A stretch of 53,394 nt of DNA from a bacterium (GTDB lineage: Bacteria > Desulfobacterota > Binatia > HRBIN30 > CADEER01). Of this stretch, positions 1-7,212 are shown piece after piece (position 1 is the stretch's first letter; each line of letters begins with the position of its first letter). Location: NCBI GenBank assembly GCA_030430165.1, contig JAUIGL010000042.1, forward strand, positions 1 through 53,394, written 5' to 3'. The notes under the pieces were generated by a model, which did no database searches, was not told the DNA's origin, and worked only from the letters and a program-made list of their open reading frames with translations. The position numbers and the translations under genes are program-made.

Positions 1-174
1 AGCCCGAACCGCCGCCGAGACCGCCGTCAGCCACTCGGCCCGCCCTCTCCCCTCGCCGAGCGCACCGTCTGCCGACGTCCGATACTGGGCGATTACGTCA
101 ATTCTCTCGCTTATACGGACTATCCGCACGCCATCGACCACTCGATCGGGACCCTCGGCGACACCGCGGCCTGA
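1..174 (+). CDS. possible 3' end of an upstream gene (partial)
   Basis: Frame 1 is open from the window edge to a TGA at 172-174, giving 57 residues that end ...YPHAIDHSIGTLGDTAA. The last 30 residues read like ordinary protein; the first 25 are Arg/Pro rich and could be noncoding. The following CCCCGCC-AA-GGCGGGG hairpin fits a gene end here. No family is recognised, and frame 2 is also open through this stretch, so the call is weak. Confidence 0.3.
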   Translation, partial: SPNRRRDRRQPLGPPSPLAERTVCRRPILGDYVNSLAYTDYPHAIDHSIGTLGDTAA

Positions 175-191
175 GGACGGTGGCCACAGGA

Positions 192-207
192 CCCCGCCAA
201 GGCGGGG
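192..207 (+). terminator. GC hairpin after the partial upstream gene
   Basis: CCCCGCC (192-198) is followed after two bases by GGCGGGG (201-207) and then GTTTGG. The stem is strong but the T tract is short, so termination is only plausible. It separates the fragment ending at 174 from the EF-hand gene at 367. Confidence 0.35.
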
Positions 208-366
208 GTTTGGTGGGCGCGGCGGGAACAATCTTCCGGAATCGCCCGTGCCTCGGAGAAATCCGAGCATTTCCTCCCTGTCATGTAACCCGGATCGCGG
301 CGCCGGGGTTCTAACCTGACAAAACCCACATGATCGGCGGAAACACCCGCCGCAGAAGGAGTTCCC

Positions 367-666
367 ATGAAGACGTATCTTGGCATCGCAATCGCCGCAT
401 CGGCCCTGTTGGCGGCACCCGCATTCGCCTGCGAAGGCGCCCGCGCGGAGAAGATGGCGGAGGCACGCGACGCATCGTTCGCCGAGGCGGATGCCGACGC
501 CGACGGCGTGCTGACGGCGGAGGAGTTCGTCGTATTCGAGAGTGCCATGCGGCGCGCCAAGCGTGCCCAGCACTTCGACCGCGTCGACGCCGACGGCGAC
601 GGCGTGGTCACGGCGGAGGAGCTCGAGAACGCCCGCCCACCTCACCGGCGCCGCCCGCCTCTCTGA
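367..666 (+). CDS. secreted EF-hand (calcium-binding) small protein
   Basis: A 99-residue exported protein. Residues 1-21 are a typical signal peptide (MKTYLGIAIAASALLAAPAFA, cut after AFA). Two EF-hand loops follow: DADADGVLTAEE (about residues 42-53) and DADGDGVVTAEE (about 76-87), each with Asp at positions 1, 3 and 5 and Glu at 12, so Ca2+ binding in the periplasm is likely. The ATG has a good Shine-Dalgarno AGAAGGAG at 354-361. It lies 124 bp upstream of the ECF sigma gene on the same strand and may be co-transcribed or part of its regulon. The C-terminus is a short Arg/Pro tail. Confidence 0.8.
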   Translation: MKTYLGIAIAASALLAAPAFACEGARAEKMAEARDASFAEADADADGVLTAEEFVVFESAMRRAKRAQHFDRVDADGDGVVTAEELENARPPHRRRPPL

Positions 667-790
667 GCCGCAGCGCAAGCGCGGCACAACCGGCGCGCGC
701 CCGCCCCCCCTTCGAGGGCGCGCGCCGGAGCGCCGCGTTCACAGGGCGACGACCTCTCCCTCACCGCCGGGCACTGCTATCATGGAAGGA

Positions 791-1369
791 ATGTCAGCGA
801 CCTTGGACTACCTCGGCACGAAGCTCGCCGTGCCCGACCGACTCGCGGCTTTCGACGATCTGGTCGAGACGCACCGGGACTCCGCGGTACGCCTCGCCTA
901 CCGACTCTCGGGTGGCGACGCTGCCACCGCCGAAGACATTGCCCAGAATGCTTTCCTGCGCGCCTACCAGGGTCTGTCTCGCTTTCGCGGCGACTCGGCC
1001 CTATCGACCTGGTTTCACAGCATCCTGGTACGCGAGGTCCATCGCCACCGGCGCCGGCAGGTGCTGCGACAGTACTGGAACCGCCCCAACCGCGCCGACG
1101 ACGATGTGGCCGACCAACGCGTCGAATCCGACACGCTGCTGCGACGACGCATCAACCAGGCGCTGGCGAAGCTTACCCAGGCCCAGCGCGAGGCCTTCGT
1201 GCTGGTCCACATGGAAGGCTTCACCGTCGCCGAAGCGGCCGAGATCCTCGGCAAGGCGGCGGGGACGATCAAGAGCCACTTGCACCGGGCGCTCGAGGCG
1301 CTGCGTACCGAGCTGGCCGACGTCGGCGCAGAGACTCGAAGCGCAGGCGTAGAAGGAGCGTGTCGATGA
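791..1369 (+). CDS. ECF-family RNA polymerase sigma factor
   Basis: 192 residues, normal for an ECF sigma factor. A sigma-2 region spans about residues 22-90 (RLAYRLSGGDAATAEDIAQN, then FRGDSALSTWFHSILVREV). A sigma-4 helix-turn-helix lies near 130-180 (AQREAFVLVHMEGFTVAEAA, GTIKSHLHRALEAL). It directs RNA polymerase to a stress regulon, probably envelope-related given its neighbours. I chose the ATG at 791 because homology starts there; an in-frame ATG at 782 is possible, and neither has well-spaced Shine-Dalgarno (GGAAGGA abuts 791). Its TGA overlaps the next start as ATGA (1366-1369), implying translational coupling to the putative anti-sigma gene. Confidence 0.9.
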   Translation: MSATLDYLGTKLAVPDRLAAFDDLVETHRDSAVRLAYRLSGGDAATAEDIAQNAFLRAYQGLSRFRGDSALSTWFHSILVREVHRHRRRQVLRQYWNRPNRADDDVADQRVESDTLLRRRINQALAKLTQAQREAFVLVHMEGFTVAEAAEILGKAAGTIKSHLHRALEALRTELADVGAETRSAGVEGACR

Positions 1370-1758
1370 AAGACCGCAACCAGTCGCAGCTATCAGCAGA
1401 CGACCAACGGTGGGTCGACGCGATCGGCGAGCAGTACCAGCCGCCGCCGATGGGGCCGCTCGAGCAGGCCGCGTTTCGCCGCCGCATCTCGGAACGGATC
1501 GCGCACCGCCGGCGAACCCGATGGGCAGTCGGACTGGCCGCGCCGCTGGCCGCTGCGGCCGCCGCCCTGTTTCTGATTGTGCGCGCCCCCACCGTGCCGA
1601 CCACCAAGGTCGCCGAGCTCGACGACGCCGAGCCGTTCCTCTATGCGTACGTCGCACCGCAGTACGGCGCGGACGAAACCATGGGCGGATACCTGCCCGC
1701 CGAGTATCAGGCGCTCGCCGAAGTGCTCGACATGGAGGCGCCGGAGACCAACTGGTGA
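1366..1758 (+). CDS. small single-pass membrane protein, candidate anti-sigma factor
   Basis: 130 residues from the ATG at 1366 (Shine-Dalgarno AGAAGGAG at 1351-1358). An upstream in-frame GTG at 1360 overlaps the ribosome site too closely and is rejected. A charged cytoplasmic-type N-terminus of about 50 residues precedes one hydrophobic helix (RWAVGLAAPLAAAAAALFLI, about 50-70), then a short acidic outer segment. No zinc-binding anti-sigma motif is visible. Function is inferred only from overlap with the ECF sigma gene and from the membrane topology usual for anti-sigma factors. Confidence 0.65.
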   Translation: MKDRNQSQLSADDQRWVDAIGEQYQPPPMGPLEQAAFRRRISERIAHRRRTRWAVGLAAPLAAAAAALFLIVRAPTVPTTKVAELDDAEPFLYAYVAPQYGADETMGGYLPAEYQALAEVLDMEAPETNW

Positions 1759-1763
1759 ACCCA

Positions 1764-2231
1764 ATGACGAGCAAACGCTGCAAACCATTCGCTCTTCTCG
1801 CCGCCCTTGTCGCTGTCGCCGGAACCACGCTCGCAGAGCCGCCCGGCCGTCACCCGCGCGGGCCCGCCGCTCGCCTCGAACGAAGCCTTGGCCAGCTCGG
1901 CCTCGACGACGAGCAGACGACGCGCGTGCAGGCGATTCTCGATCGGGCGCGCGAGAACCGACACGCAAAGCGCGCCGAGCTGCACGCGGCCTTCGAGCAG
2001 ATGCACTCACTGCTCGACGCCGACACTCCGGATGTCACGGCGATCATGCACCAGGCGGACGAGATCGGATCGCTGCAGACGGAGCAGCACAAAGCGATGT
2101 TGCGCACCCTGCTCGCCGTGCGCGCCGAGCTGACCGCCGAGCAGCGAGCCCAGCTCCGGAAGATGAAGCCGAGCAAGGGACCGCCACCGTGGCGACGCGG
2201 ACCACCCGGTACGCCTTGCCCAGACAACTGA
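1764..2231 (+). CDS. Spy/CpxP/ZraP-like periplasmic protein
   Basis: 155 residues with a signal peptide (MTSKRCKPFALLAALVAVAG, cut near TLAEPP). The mature part is helical and charged, with LTxxQ-like segments (LGLDDEQTTRVQAIL near residue 48; AELTAEQRAQLRKMK near 130). These are typical of the Spy/CpxP/heavy-metal-sensor family of periplasmic chaperones and stress sensors. It is third in the sigma/anti-sigma operon, so it may be the periplasmic sensor that modulates the membrane protein upstream. A GTG at 1755 overlapping the previous stop (GTGA) is an alternative start adding three residues. The C-terminus is Pro/Lys rich. Confidence 0.7.
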   Translation: MTSKRCKPFALLAALVAVAGTTLAEPPGRHPRGPAARLERSLGQLGLDDEQTTRVQAILDRARENRHAKRAELHAAFEQMHSLLDADTPDVTAIMHQADEIGSLQTEQHKAMLRTLLAVRAELTAEQRAQLRKMKPSKGPPPWRRGPPGTPCPDN

Positions 2232-2485
2232 GGGTGAGCTCCGAGATGCCGGGCTGCGCTGCAGGAAACTGCGCGCAGGCTCGGCAGCACACCCCCCTCG
2301 CATCCCGGATTCACGATATTCGCCATAGTTCCGGTAAGTTACGCTCCCGGCGGCGGATCGGGCCCGGTCCGGGCGACGCCCGATTTCCATCACTTGCGCT
2401 CCACTGCCGGCCTGCGAGCCAGGGCCCGCCCGCAACGTTGTTCGAGTTCGGCGCATCCCCAAGGACAGCGAGAGAGGGGGCTCCG
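2232..2485. other. intergenic region, nothing identified
   Basis: 254 bp between the Spy-like gene and the dockerin-like gene. It contains short GC-rich inverted repeats and presumably the promoter for 2486, but no motif I can defend. AGAGAGGGGG at 2471-2480 is the likely ribosome site for the next gene. Confidence 0.4.
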
Positions 2486-2854
2486 ATGACGTTCGCAATC
2501 TGGTTGTTCGCCGGTATTGTGTTTCTGGCCTCCCCCCAGCCGGGGGTGGCGCAGTGTCGCTGCGACTGCGACGCCGACGGGCGAGTCACGGTCGCCGAGC
2601 TCGTCCGCGTCGTCAACATCGCGCTGGGCAACGCGCCCGTATCGAGCTGTGACAACCTGCCGCCGCCTTGCCTGGCCTGTCCCGTGGGATCGGTCTCGAT
2701 CGACGGCATGGTGGGCTGCGTCAACGACGCCCTACACGGTTGTCCGTCGCCGCAGCCGACTCCCTCGCTCCGCGGATCTGCGCAGGATCTCAACGACTTA
2801 CGCTGGTCAGACCAAGCTGTTGTTGATCCGGGGCTTCGCCCCCGGATCAACTAA
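2486..2854 (+). CDS. secreted dockerin-like protein, probably truncated
   Basis: 122 residues. A signal peptide (MTFAIWLFAGIVFLASPQPGVAQ) precedes a Cys-rich dockerin/EF-hand-like repeat, CDCDADGRVTVAELVRVVNI (about 28-47), and a second degenerate repeat ending VGCVNDALHGCP. In the intact paralogue at 48845-50065 the same two-repeat module leads into a long Thr/Pro linker and a globular body. Here only PQPTPS of the linker remains, followed by 26 unrelated residues and a stop that lies inside a strong hairpin. I read it as a 3'-truncated copy that may still be expressed. The start follows AGAGAGGGGG at 2471-2480. Confidence 0.65.
   Translation: MTFAIWLFAGIVFLASPQPGVAQCRCDCDADGRVTVAELVRVVNIALGNAPVSSCDNLPPPCLACPVGSVSIDGMVGCVNDALHGCPSPQPTPSLRGSAQDLNDLRWSDQAVVDPGLRPRIN
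2823..2852. terminator. 12-bp hairpin spanning the end of the dockerin-like gene
   Basis: GTTGATCCGGGG (2823-2834) pairs perfectly with CCCCGGATCAAC (2841-2852) around CTTCGC. It sits between convergent genes ending at 2854 (+) and 2883 (-). The T-run is weak on both sides, so it is a hairpin terminator or mobile repeat rather than a textbook terminator. Confidence 0.6.
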
Positions 2855-2882
2855 TCAAAGTTTCAAATGATCCAATAATCAA

Positions 2883-4427
2883 TCACGAGCCGCCACGCAC
2901 TGCCCGAACGTAGTAGTCGCCCGTCTCGTTGAGGCTGTCCACGTAGCCAGAGCCGAAGAAGACGCCCCAAGCAGAGTTCGGGTTGGACGCGCTCGTGGAA
3001 GACGACCAATAGACGCTGGAAGCGGTGCAACTGCACGGCGTTGCGGTCGCGCTGCACCCGGTCGCGCAACTGGTGTTGAACGCCGCATCCACACACGGAG
3101 GAAAGGGGGTGACCCCGCATCCCGCTGCGCCCGTGTCGACGATGCTTTCCAATTCCGCGGGTTCTCCGGTGGGAAACCCACAGCACCCGGCACTCGATGG
3201 CAAGCGCCAATCGCTATGCCCTGCAAAGGGGGCGCAGGTTCCCATCCCGGCTGCCGTGCAACACGGGTCCGGGTTACCCGCACCAACGCAAGCCGTCGAG
3301 TCTCCGTTCAGCAACGGAAGAAAAACCGTGAAGGCGCCGCCGTCCATGGCCGAGCCTGTGCTGCTCCACTGGTAACCGTCGTCCTTGTCGTGGATGCCTC
3401 CCGCGTCGTCCTTTTTCTCCCACACCAGGCACTCCTGCCGGTCGGTGATCGTCCCGTCCCCGTTGTCCACGTAGCGCGGACTCGGTGAAGCCATCGGCAG
3501 GCACGTCCCGCACGTCTGACTCTCACAGGTCAGCACCTCGTTCATCCCGGGACTGCCGCACGTCTCACCCTCCCCCTTCCCGACGCACAATGGGTCGGGT
3601 GTCGCAGTACTCGTTGCCGTCGCTGTTGGCTTGCTCGTCGCCGTCGGCGTGTCGGTGGCCGTGCTCGTGGGCGTCGCTGTTGGCGTGCGCGTGGGCGTGT
3701 CGGTCGGCGTCGCTGTCGGCGGCACGAAGACGATGTCCTCGATGTCCAGCCGCAGCCCCAGCTCGCTGTCGGTCACCATCACAAACGACGCCACGATCTC
3801 CGCCCGCGCATCGGGCGGGGTCGCGTCCGCTGGATCGTCCACCGCTACCGGATCGCCGAAGGCCGCGTACGCGATCACCGCGCCGCTCGCCACAAATACC
3901 AGTACCGCCGCCGCGGCCCAGCCGCCGCGCCGCCACTGCGTCAAGCCGACGCCGAACAGCAACAGCACCGCCAGCGCGATCCCCAACTCCGACAGCAGCG
4001 GGGCGGGTGCGGGTCCGCCAATCGCCACCGTAATCGCCGCCCCGCCGGGAGTCCCGTCGCGGGTGTACAGCGCGTCCTCCGATCCTTCACCGGACAGCGC
4101 GTGATGCGCCAATCGCACGGCCACTGCGTCACCGAGAAGAGAGCGCGGAATCGCGCCGACGATCGAATCGGAGCCCAGCAAGCCGCTGTCGATCTCCAAA
4201 ACGAAGCCGGGCAACGGCTGCGCGCCGCCGAAGCTACCGCCGTCGCCACTGCACGTCTCGACCTCGGCCGACACCACCTGCGGCGGCATCAAGTCGGCGT
4301 CGACCACCACCGTCACCTGTAACTCGAAACCCGGAAGGCTGTTCGGCGCGACTGAACCGAGGCTGAAATCACAGCCCGCCGCCGGGTCGTTGCCCACGTC
4401 GATCCCGGTGCGGTAGGTGTGCTGCAT
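2883..4427 (-). CDS. DUF1566 (Lcl C-terminal) surface protein, 5'-truncated
   Basis: The 514-residue reading starts at an internal Met, but the frame stays open upstream (...ESALVVTAATLS) to about 4503 with no signal peptide, so the true 5' end is missing. An N-terminal region (1-140) precedes two hydrophobic helices (about 143-190). The first resembles an IPTL-CTERM sorting tail (LSELGIALAVLLLFGVGLTQ, followed by WRRGG). A Thr/Pro linker (about 230-275) and a Cys-rich segment follow, then a DUF1566 domain (about 330-514) with GHSDWRLPS, VYWSSS and the terminal YVRAVRGGS. DUF1566 proteins are usually exported; the role is unknown. The 5' end abuts the truncated transposase at about 4440. Confidence 0.7.
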   Translation of the reverse strand: MQHTYRTGIDVGNDPAAGCDFSLGSVAPNSLPGFELQVTVVVDADLMPPQVVSAEVETCSGDGGSFGGAQPLPGFVLEIDSGLLGSDSIVGAIPRSLLGDAVAVRLAHHALSGEGSEDALYTRDGTPGGAAITVAIGGPAPAPLLSELGIALAVLLLFGVGLTQWRRGGWAAAAVLVFVASGAVIAYAAFGDPVAVDDPADATPPDARAEIVASFVMVTDSELGLRLDIEDIVFVPPTATPTDTPTRTPTATPTSTATDTPTATSKPTATATSTATPDPLCVGKGEGETCGSPGMNEVLTCESQTCGTCLPMASPSPRYVDNGDGTITDRQECLVWEKKDDAGGIHDKDDGYQWSSTGSAMDGGAFTVFLPLLNGDSTACVGAGNPDPCCTAAGMGTCAPFAGHSDWRLPSSAGCCGFPTGEPAELESIVDTGAAGCGVTPFPPCVDAAFNTSCATGCSATATPCSCTASSVYWSSSTSASNPNSAWGVFFGSGYVDSLNETGDYYVRAVRGGS

Positions 4428-4439
4428 CGACAGGGTCGC

Positions 4440-5327
4440 TGCCGTGACTACGAGAGCACTCTCGATCGGTTGCCGTCGGACCTCGATGAGCGATCGACGA
4501 GGAAGAGTTCAGTGTCGCGGCGATTCGTGGCAATGAGCACGGCCAAGCTCAACGAATGGCTGAACGCCCCATTGGAGGACCTCGTCTTGGAAGCCATAGT
4601 CGTCGACGGGATCTACTTCGCTGACCACTGCGTACTGGTGGCTCTGGGCATTACGGCACAAGGGCAGAAGAAGATCCTAGGGCTGCACGAAGGGAGCGTG
4701 GAGAACGCCACCGTGGCGCGCACGCTGCTCACCAACCTGGTCACCCGAGGGCTGGACCCGAGTCGGCCCTTGCTGTTCGGAATCGACGGCAGCAAGGCCC
4801 TGCGTAAGGCCATCCGCGACATCTGGGGCGATGCGGGTATCGTCCAGAGGTGTCAGGTGCACAAGCTGCGCAACGTGCTCGACCATCTCCCCGAGACCGA
4901 GCGGCCGAGAGTCCGCTCGCGGATGCGCAAGGCTTACGAGGAACCGGAGCACGGCAGAGCCAAGGCAGCCCTGGAGCGCCTCGCCTGTGAGCTGGAGCGC
5001 GACCACCCGGGCGCCGCGGCTTCGCTACGAGAGGGGCTCGAGGAGACCCTCACGCTTCAGGGGCTCGGAATCCGCGGAGCGCTGTTTCGCACACTGCGAT
5101 CGACCAACACGATCGAGAATCTCAACGGCTCGATTGCGACCTATACGAAGAACGTCAAACGCTGGAGGGGCGGGTCGATGATCCTGCGCTGGGTTGCTGC
5201 CGCTCTGGACCATGCACAGCCTCGTTTCCGAGCCGTGCGAGGCTTCAGTGAGCTCCCGAAGCTCAGGACTGCCCTCGATCGAGAGCTTGCGACCCGCACG
5301 AAGTCAGGAGTAGGGAAAGCAGCGTAA
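4440..5327 (+). pseudogene. IS256/Mutator-family transposase, N-terminally truncated
   Basis: Homology-like sequence begins at DYESTLDRLP (codon at 4446) and runs to the stop at 5327, about 293 residues against roughly 400 for a complete IS256 transposase, so about the first 100 are missing. The catalytic acids are visible: Asp in VVDGIYFAD, Asp in GIDGSKALRK and Glu in STNTIENLNG, plus the family segment CQVHKLRNVLDHLPE. An ATG at 4419 gives an open frame, but its first nine residues belong to the flanking DUF1566 side. No terminal inverted repeats were located. Probably inactive. Confidence 0.85.
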
Positions 5328-5423
5328 TTTCACTCGTCACCGGGGGTCGCCAAAAACCCGACTTTTAGCAGCCAACGGGACATCCCCTGGATCTGGTTCC
5401 AACTCGGAATGGTGAGGGACGCT

Positions 5424-5454
5424 ATTCGGCATTGCTCTGCGAGCAATGCCGAAT
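5424..5454. repeat. hairpin repeat, copy 1 (GGGACGCTATTC family)
   Basis: A perfect 14-bp stem, ATTCGGCATTGCTC (5424-5437) with GAGCAATGCCGAAT (5441-5454), loop TGC, preceded by AGGGACGCT. It shares the left flank GGATCTGGTTCCAACTCGGA with copy 2 at 6629. It lies about 125 bp beyond the stop of the nucleotidyltransferase gene. Confidence 0.75.
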
Positions 5455-5579
5455 CCTCAGCCTGAGCCTTTGCCCGTGCGCCAGTCTTCTTTTCATCCAC
5501 GGATCGCCACAGATCGCGCCCAAGCTTTGGGCTTCCGCCTGCGCCACCAGGCGATCGGCGTAGCGTCGGGATTGGTCGC

Positions 5580-6059
5580 CTACCAGCCCTCGTCGGGGTC
5601 GGGTCGGTCGCCGAGCAGCAACTCGATGTCTGCCTGATCGCGCAAGGCTTTGCTCTTCCTCCTGGAAGGATCACTTGCCGCCCGTCGCTTCATGGCAATC
5701 AAGTCTTCCTTACGCACGATGCGAATCATCGTTTCCCCAACTGTGATTTCCTCAGCAGCTTCGATCATCCGATCGAACTCCCGATCGAAAGCGAATTGCA
5801 CGGGCTCCTCGCTCGTGTGGCGGAAGTTGACGCTGTGTTCGTACTCCCCAGTGCAGCGGAAGCCTGCGGCCCTCATGGAGTCAATCAGACGCGAACGATC
5901 GACCTCGGATGCCACGGCCAAATCCGTATCGAGGGTGGCACGCGGCACGCCGCTATGAATGCCGACCGCAACACCACCAATCAGCGCATACCCCAGACCC
6001 GATTGCTGGAGAACTCGAACCGCGTCGAGAAGAGCTCCCACCTTATCCGGCTCCGCCAC
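5580..6059 (-). CDS. nucleotidyltransferase-fold protein (AbiEii/MNT-like)
   Basis: 159 residues from a GTG at 6059. The pol-beta nucleotidyltransferase signature is clear: IGGVAVGIHSGVPRATLDTD, where GG (28-29) is followed by the metal-binding pair D44 and D46. A later segment, VRKEDLIAMKRRAASDPSRR, is typical of AbiEii-type/antitoxin-associated enzymes. The GTG is preceded on the minus strand by GAAGGAGG with about 10 bases of spacing, which decides the start; an upstream ATG at 6152 would add 31 residues with no fold. Such proteins transfer nucleotides to toxins, tRNAs or antibiotics. It has no identifiable HEPN partner beside it; the nearest gene is a short ribbon-helix-helix protein. Confidence 0.75.
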   Translation of the reverse strand: MAEPDKVGALLDAVRVLQQSGLGYALIGGVAVGIHSGVPRATLDTDLAVASEVDRSRLIDSMRAAGFRCTGEYEHSVNFRHTSEEPVQFAFDREFDRMIEAAEEITVGETMIRIVRKEDLIAMKRRAASDPSRRKSKALRDQADIELLLGDRPDPDEGW

Positions 6060-6217
6060 AGTCTCGACACCTCCTTCGCTCCTCGCAGCGATCAGGCTTC
6101 GATCACGAGCACATGCATGGGCAATCGCTTCAACTTGACTCGATGCGTCCATAGGATCCGGCAGCCAGGAAACTAACCAGGGCTCTGGTCAACTCCGCCA
6201 CCACACCTCGCCGCGTC

Positions 6218-6433
6218 TCACGCGACGTTGGCCTTCCAGTCGGGGATTTCCGGCAGCTCGCCCAGCAGCTCGGTCTGCGTCTCAGCAACGTCTTCGCTGT
6301 CGAGATCGGCGATTGCCGCGGCCTCGAGGTACAGCCGAACCGCCTCTTCCGCGAGCACACGCACATCCCGCCCCTGTTGCCTGGCGAGGTCCCGGATCTG
6401 CTCCTCGACGCTCCGGGGAAGCTGAATACTCAT
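6218..6433 (-). CDS. ribbon-helix-helix antitoxin-like protein
   Basis: 71 residues. The N-terminus MSIQLPRSVEEQIRDLARQQ followed by VRVLAEEAVRLYLEAAA matches the strand-helix-helix pattern of CopG/VapB-type DNA-binding antitoxins, with an acidic C-terminal tail (DSEDVAETQTELLGELPEIP) suited to toxin binding. No intact toxin follows: the 160 bp to the nucleotidyltransferase start contain only short frames, so the partner is lost or is the nucleotidyltransferase itself. There is no clear Shine-Dalgarno (GTTTTTCC precedes the ATG). Confidence 0.6.
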   Translation of the reverse strand: MSIQLPRSVEEQIRDLARQQGRDVRVLAEEAVRLYLEAAAIADLDSEDVAETQTELLGELPEIPDWKANVA

Positions 6434-6796
6434 GGAAAAACACTACCCACGTCTGGCCCAGCCATCAACTGCTGGTTTTGGCACCTCTTCGACCCGGACC
6501 CGTCCTCCTCCCTGCGATCAACCGATTTTCGCCTGCCAAACCGTTATTCAGCCACGCCTTTGGGCACCAAAACCACCTCTTTCAGCCAGCGGTGGATCTG
6601 GTTCCAACTCGGAACGGTGAGGGACGCTATTCTTCATTGCTCGAAGAGCAATGAAGAATCCCTTGCCCAAGTCCGCGCCTGTGCATCTGCCTACCGCGTT
6701 TCCGGTTCGCAGTGCATGAGACTACAGTCCTCCCAATGGACCCCAATCTCCGCGTCGACCGATCGGCTTTCTCGGTGGTCTCCCTGTGGGGTGCCT
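6434..6796. other. intergenic, carries hairpin copy 2 only
   Basis: Gene-free 363 bp between the antitoxin-like gene and inverted-end element A. It contains the repeat at 6629-6659. The right part (GACCGATCGGCTTTC to CCTGTGGGGTGCC) has no gene-like frame. Confidence 0.4.
6629..6659. repeat. hairpin repeat, copy 2
   Basis: A perfect 14-bp stem, ATTCTTCATTGCTC (6629-6642) with GAGCAATGAAGAAT (6646-6659), loop GAA, preceded by AGGGACGCT and followed by CCCTTGCCCAAGTCCG. Relative to copy 1, stem bases change on both arms so that pairing is kept. Confidence 0.75.
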
Positions 6797-7128
6797 GGGG
6801 TCGGACCATGGCAACCCGCTGACTTCATTCAGTTCGCACTCGGTTGAGTTCGAGTTTGATGCCTTAGATCGCGTTTTGCCCCCGGAAAAGAGATCGTAAG
6901 ACCGACTGGTCTCTCGCAGGACCAAAAAGCGGCGATCGTTACAGCGCGTAGCCGGGAGATGAAATCGATTGGCGTGCGGCGGCTGTCTTGGATGTCAGCA
7001 CGCGGCGCGCACTTCATCGTCCGCTTAGAACCCGGATTTGGGGCCGAAAACGACGCCTAAGGGGGTCTAGCTGGCGATACCTGGGGGTTTCTTCTAACGA
7101 GATTCAGCTTCTAGCGTGGTCCGACCCC
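6797..7128. mobile_element. inverted-end element, copy A (about 332 bp)
   Basis: It is bounded by GGGGTCGGACCA (6797-6808) and its exact reverse complement TGGTCCGACCCC (7117-7128). The interior is nearly identical to copy B at 17345-17679. An open frame ending at 7059 (...GLSQDQKAAIVTARSREMKS to ENDA) matches no family I know; copy B is shifted in that frame by single-base changes, so it is probably noncoding or a decayed transposase. Size and ends suggest a MITE-like or IS remnant. Its right end lies exactly where an exported-protein gene (7111-7212, minus) has been cut. Confidence 0.7.
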
Positions 7129-7212
7129 GACGTGCCCCTCCCGACCCCGACGTGCCCAACCCGCGAAGAAGGTGATGAACGAGGCGAAGTAGATGATGAC
7201 AATGCGTTTCAT
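7111..7212 (-). pseudogene. leader-only remnant of a secreted-protein gene
   Basis: The 33-codon frame starts MKRIVIIYFASFITFFAG, a near copy of the signal peptide MKRIATIYFVSFITVFAG of the intact gene starting at 24298. After about 20 codons it runs into inverted-end element A and stops at 7111. The upstream DNA (GAGGGAAC before the ATG and the paired TACGTA motif at 7280-7299) is also conserved with that gene. The gene body is gone. Confidence 0.75.

Noticed and set aside
225..255. GGAAC-N16-type ECF promoter before the EF-hand gene
   Set aside because: The -35-like GGAAC is present but the -10 is not convincing, so it cannot be claimed as a sigma target.
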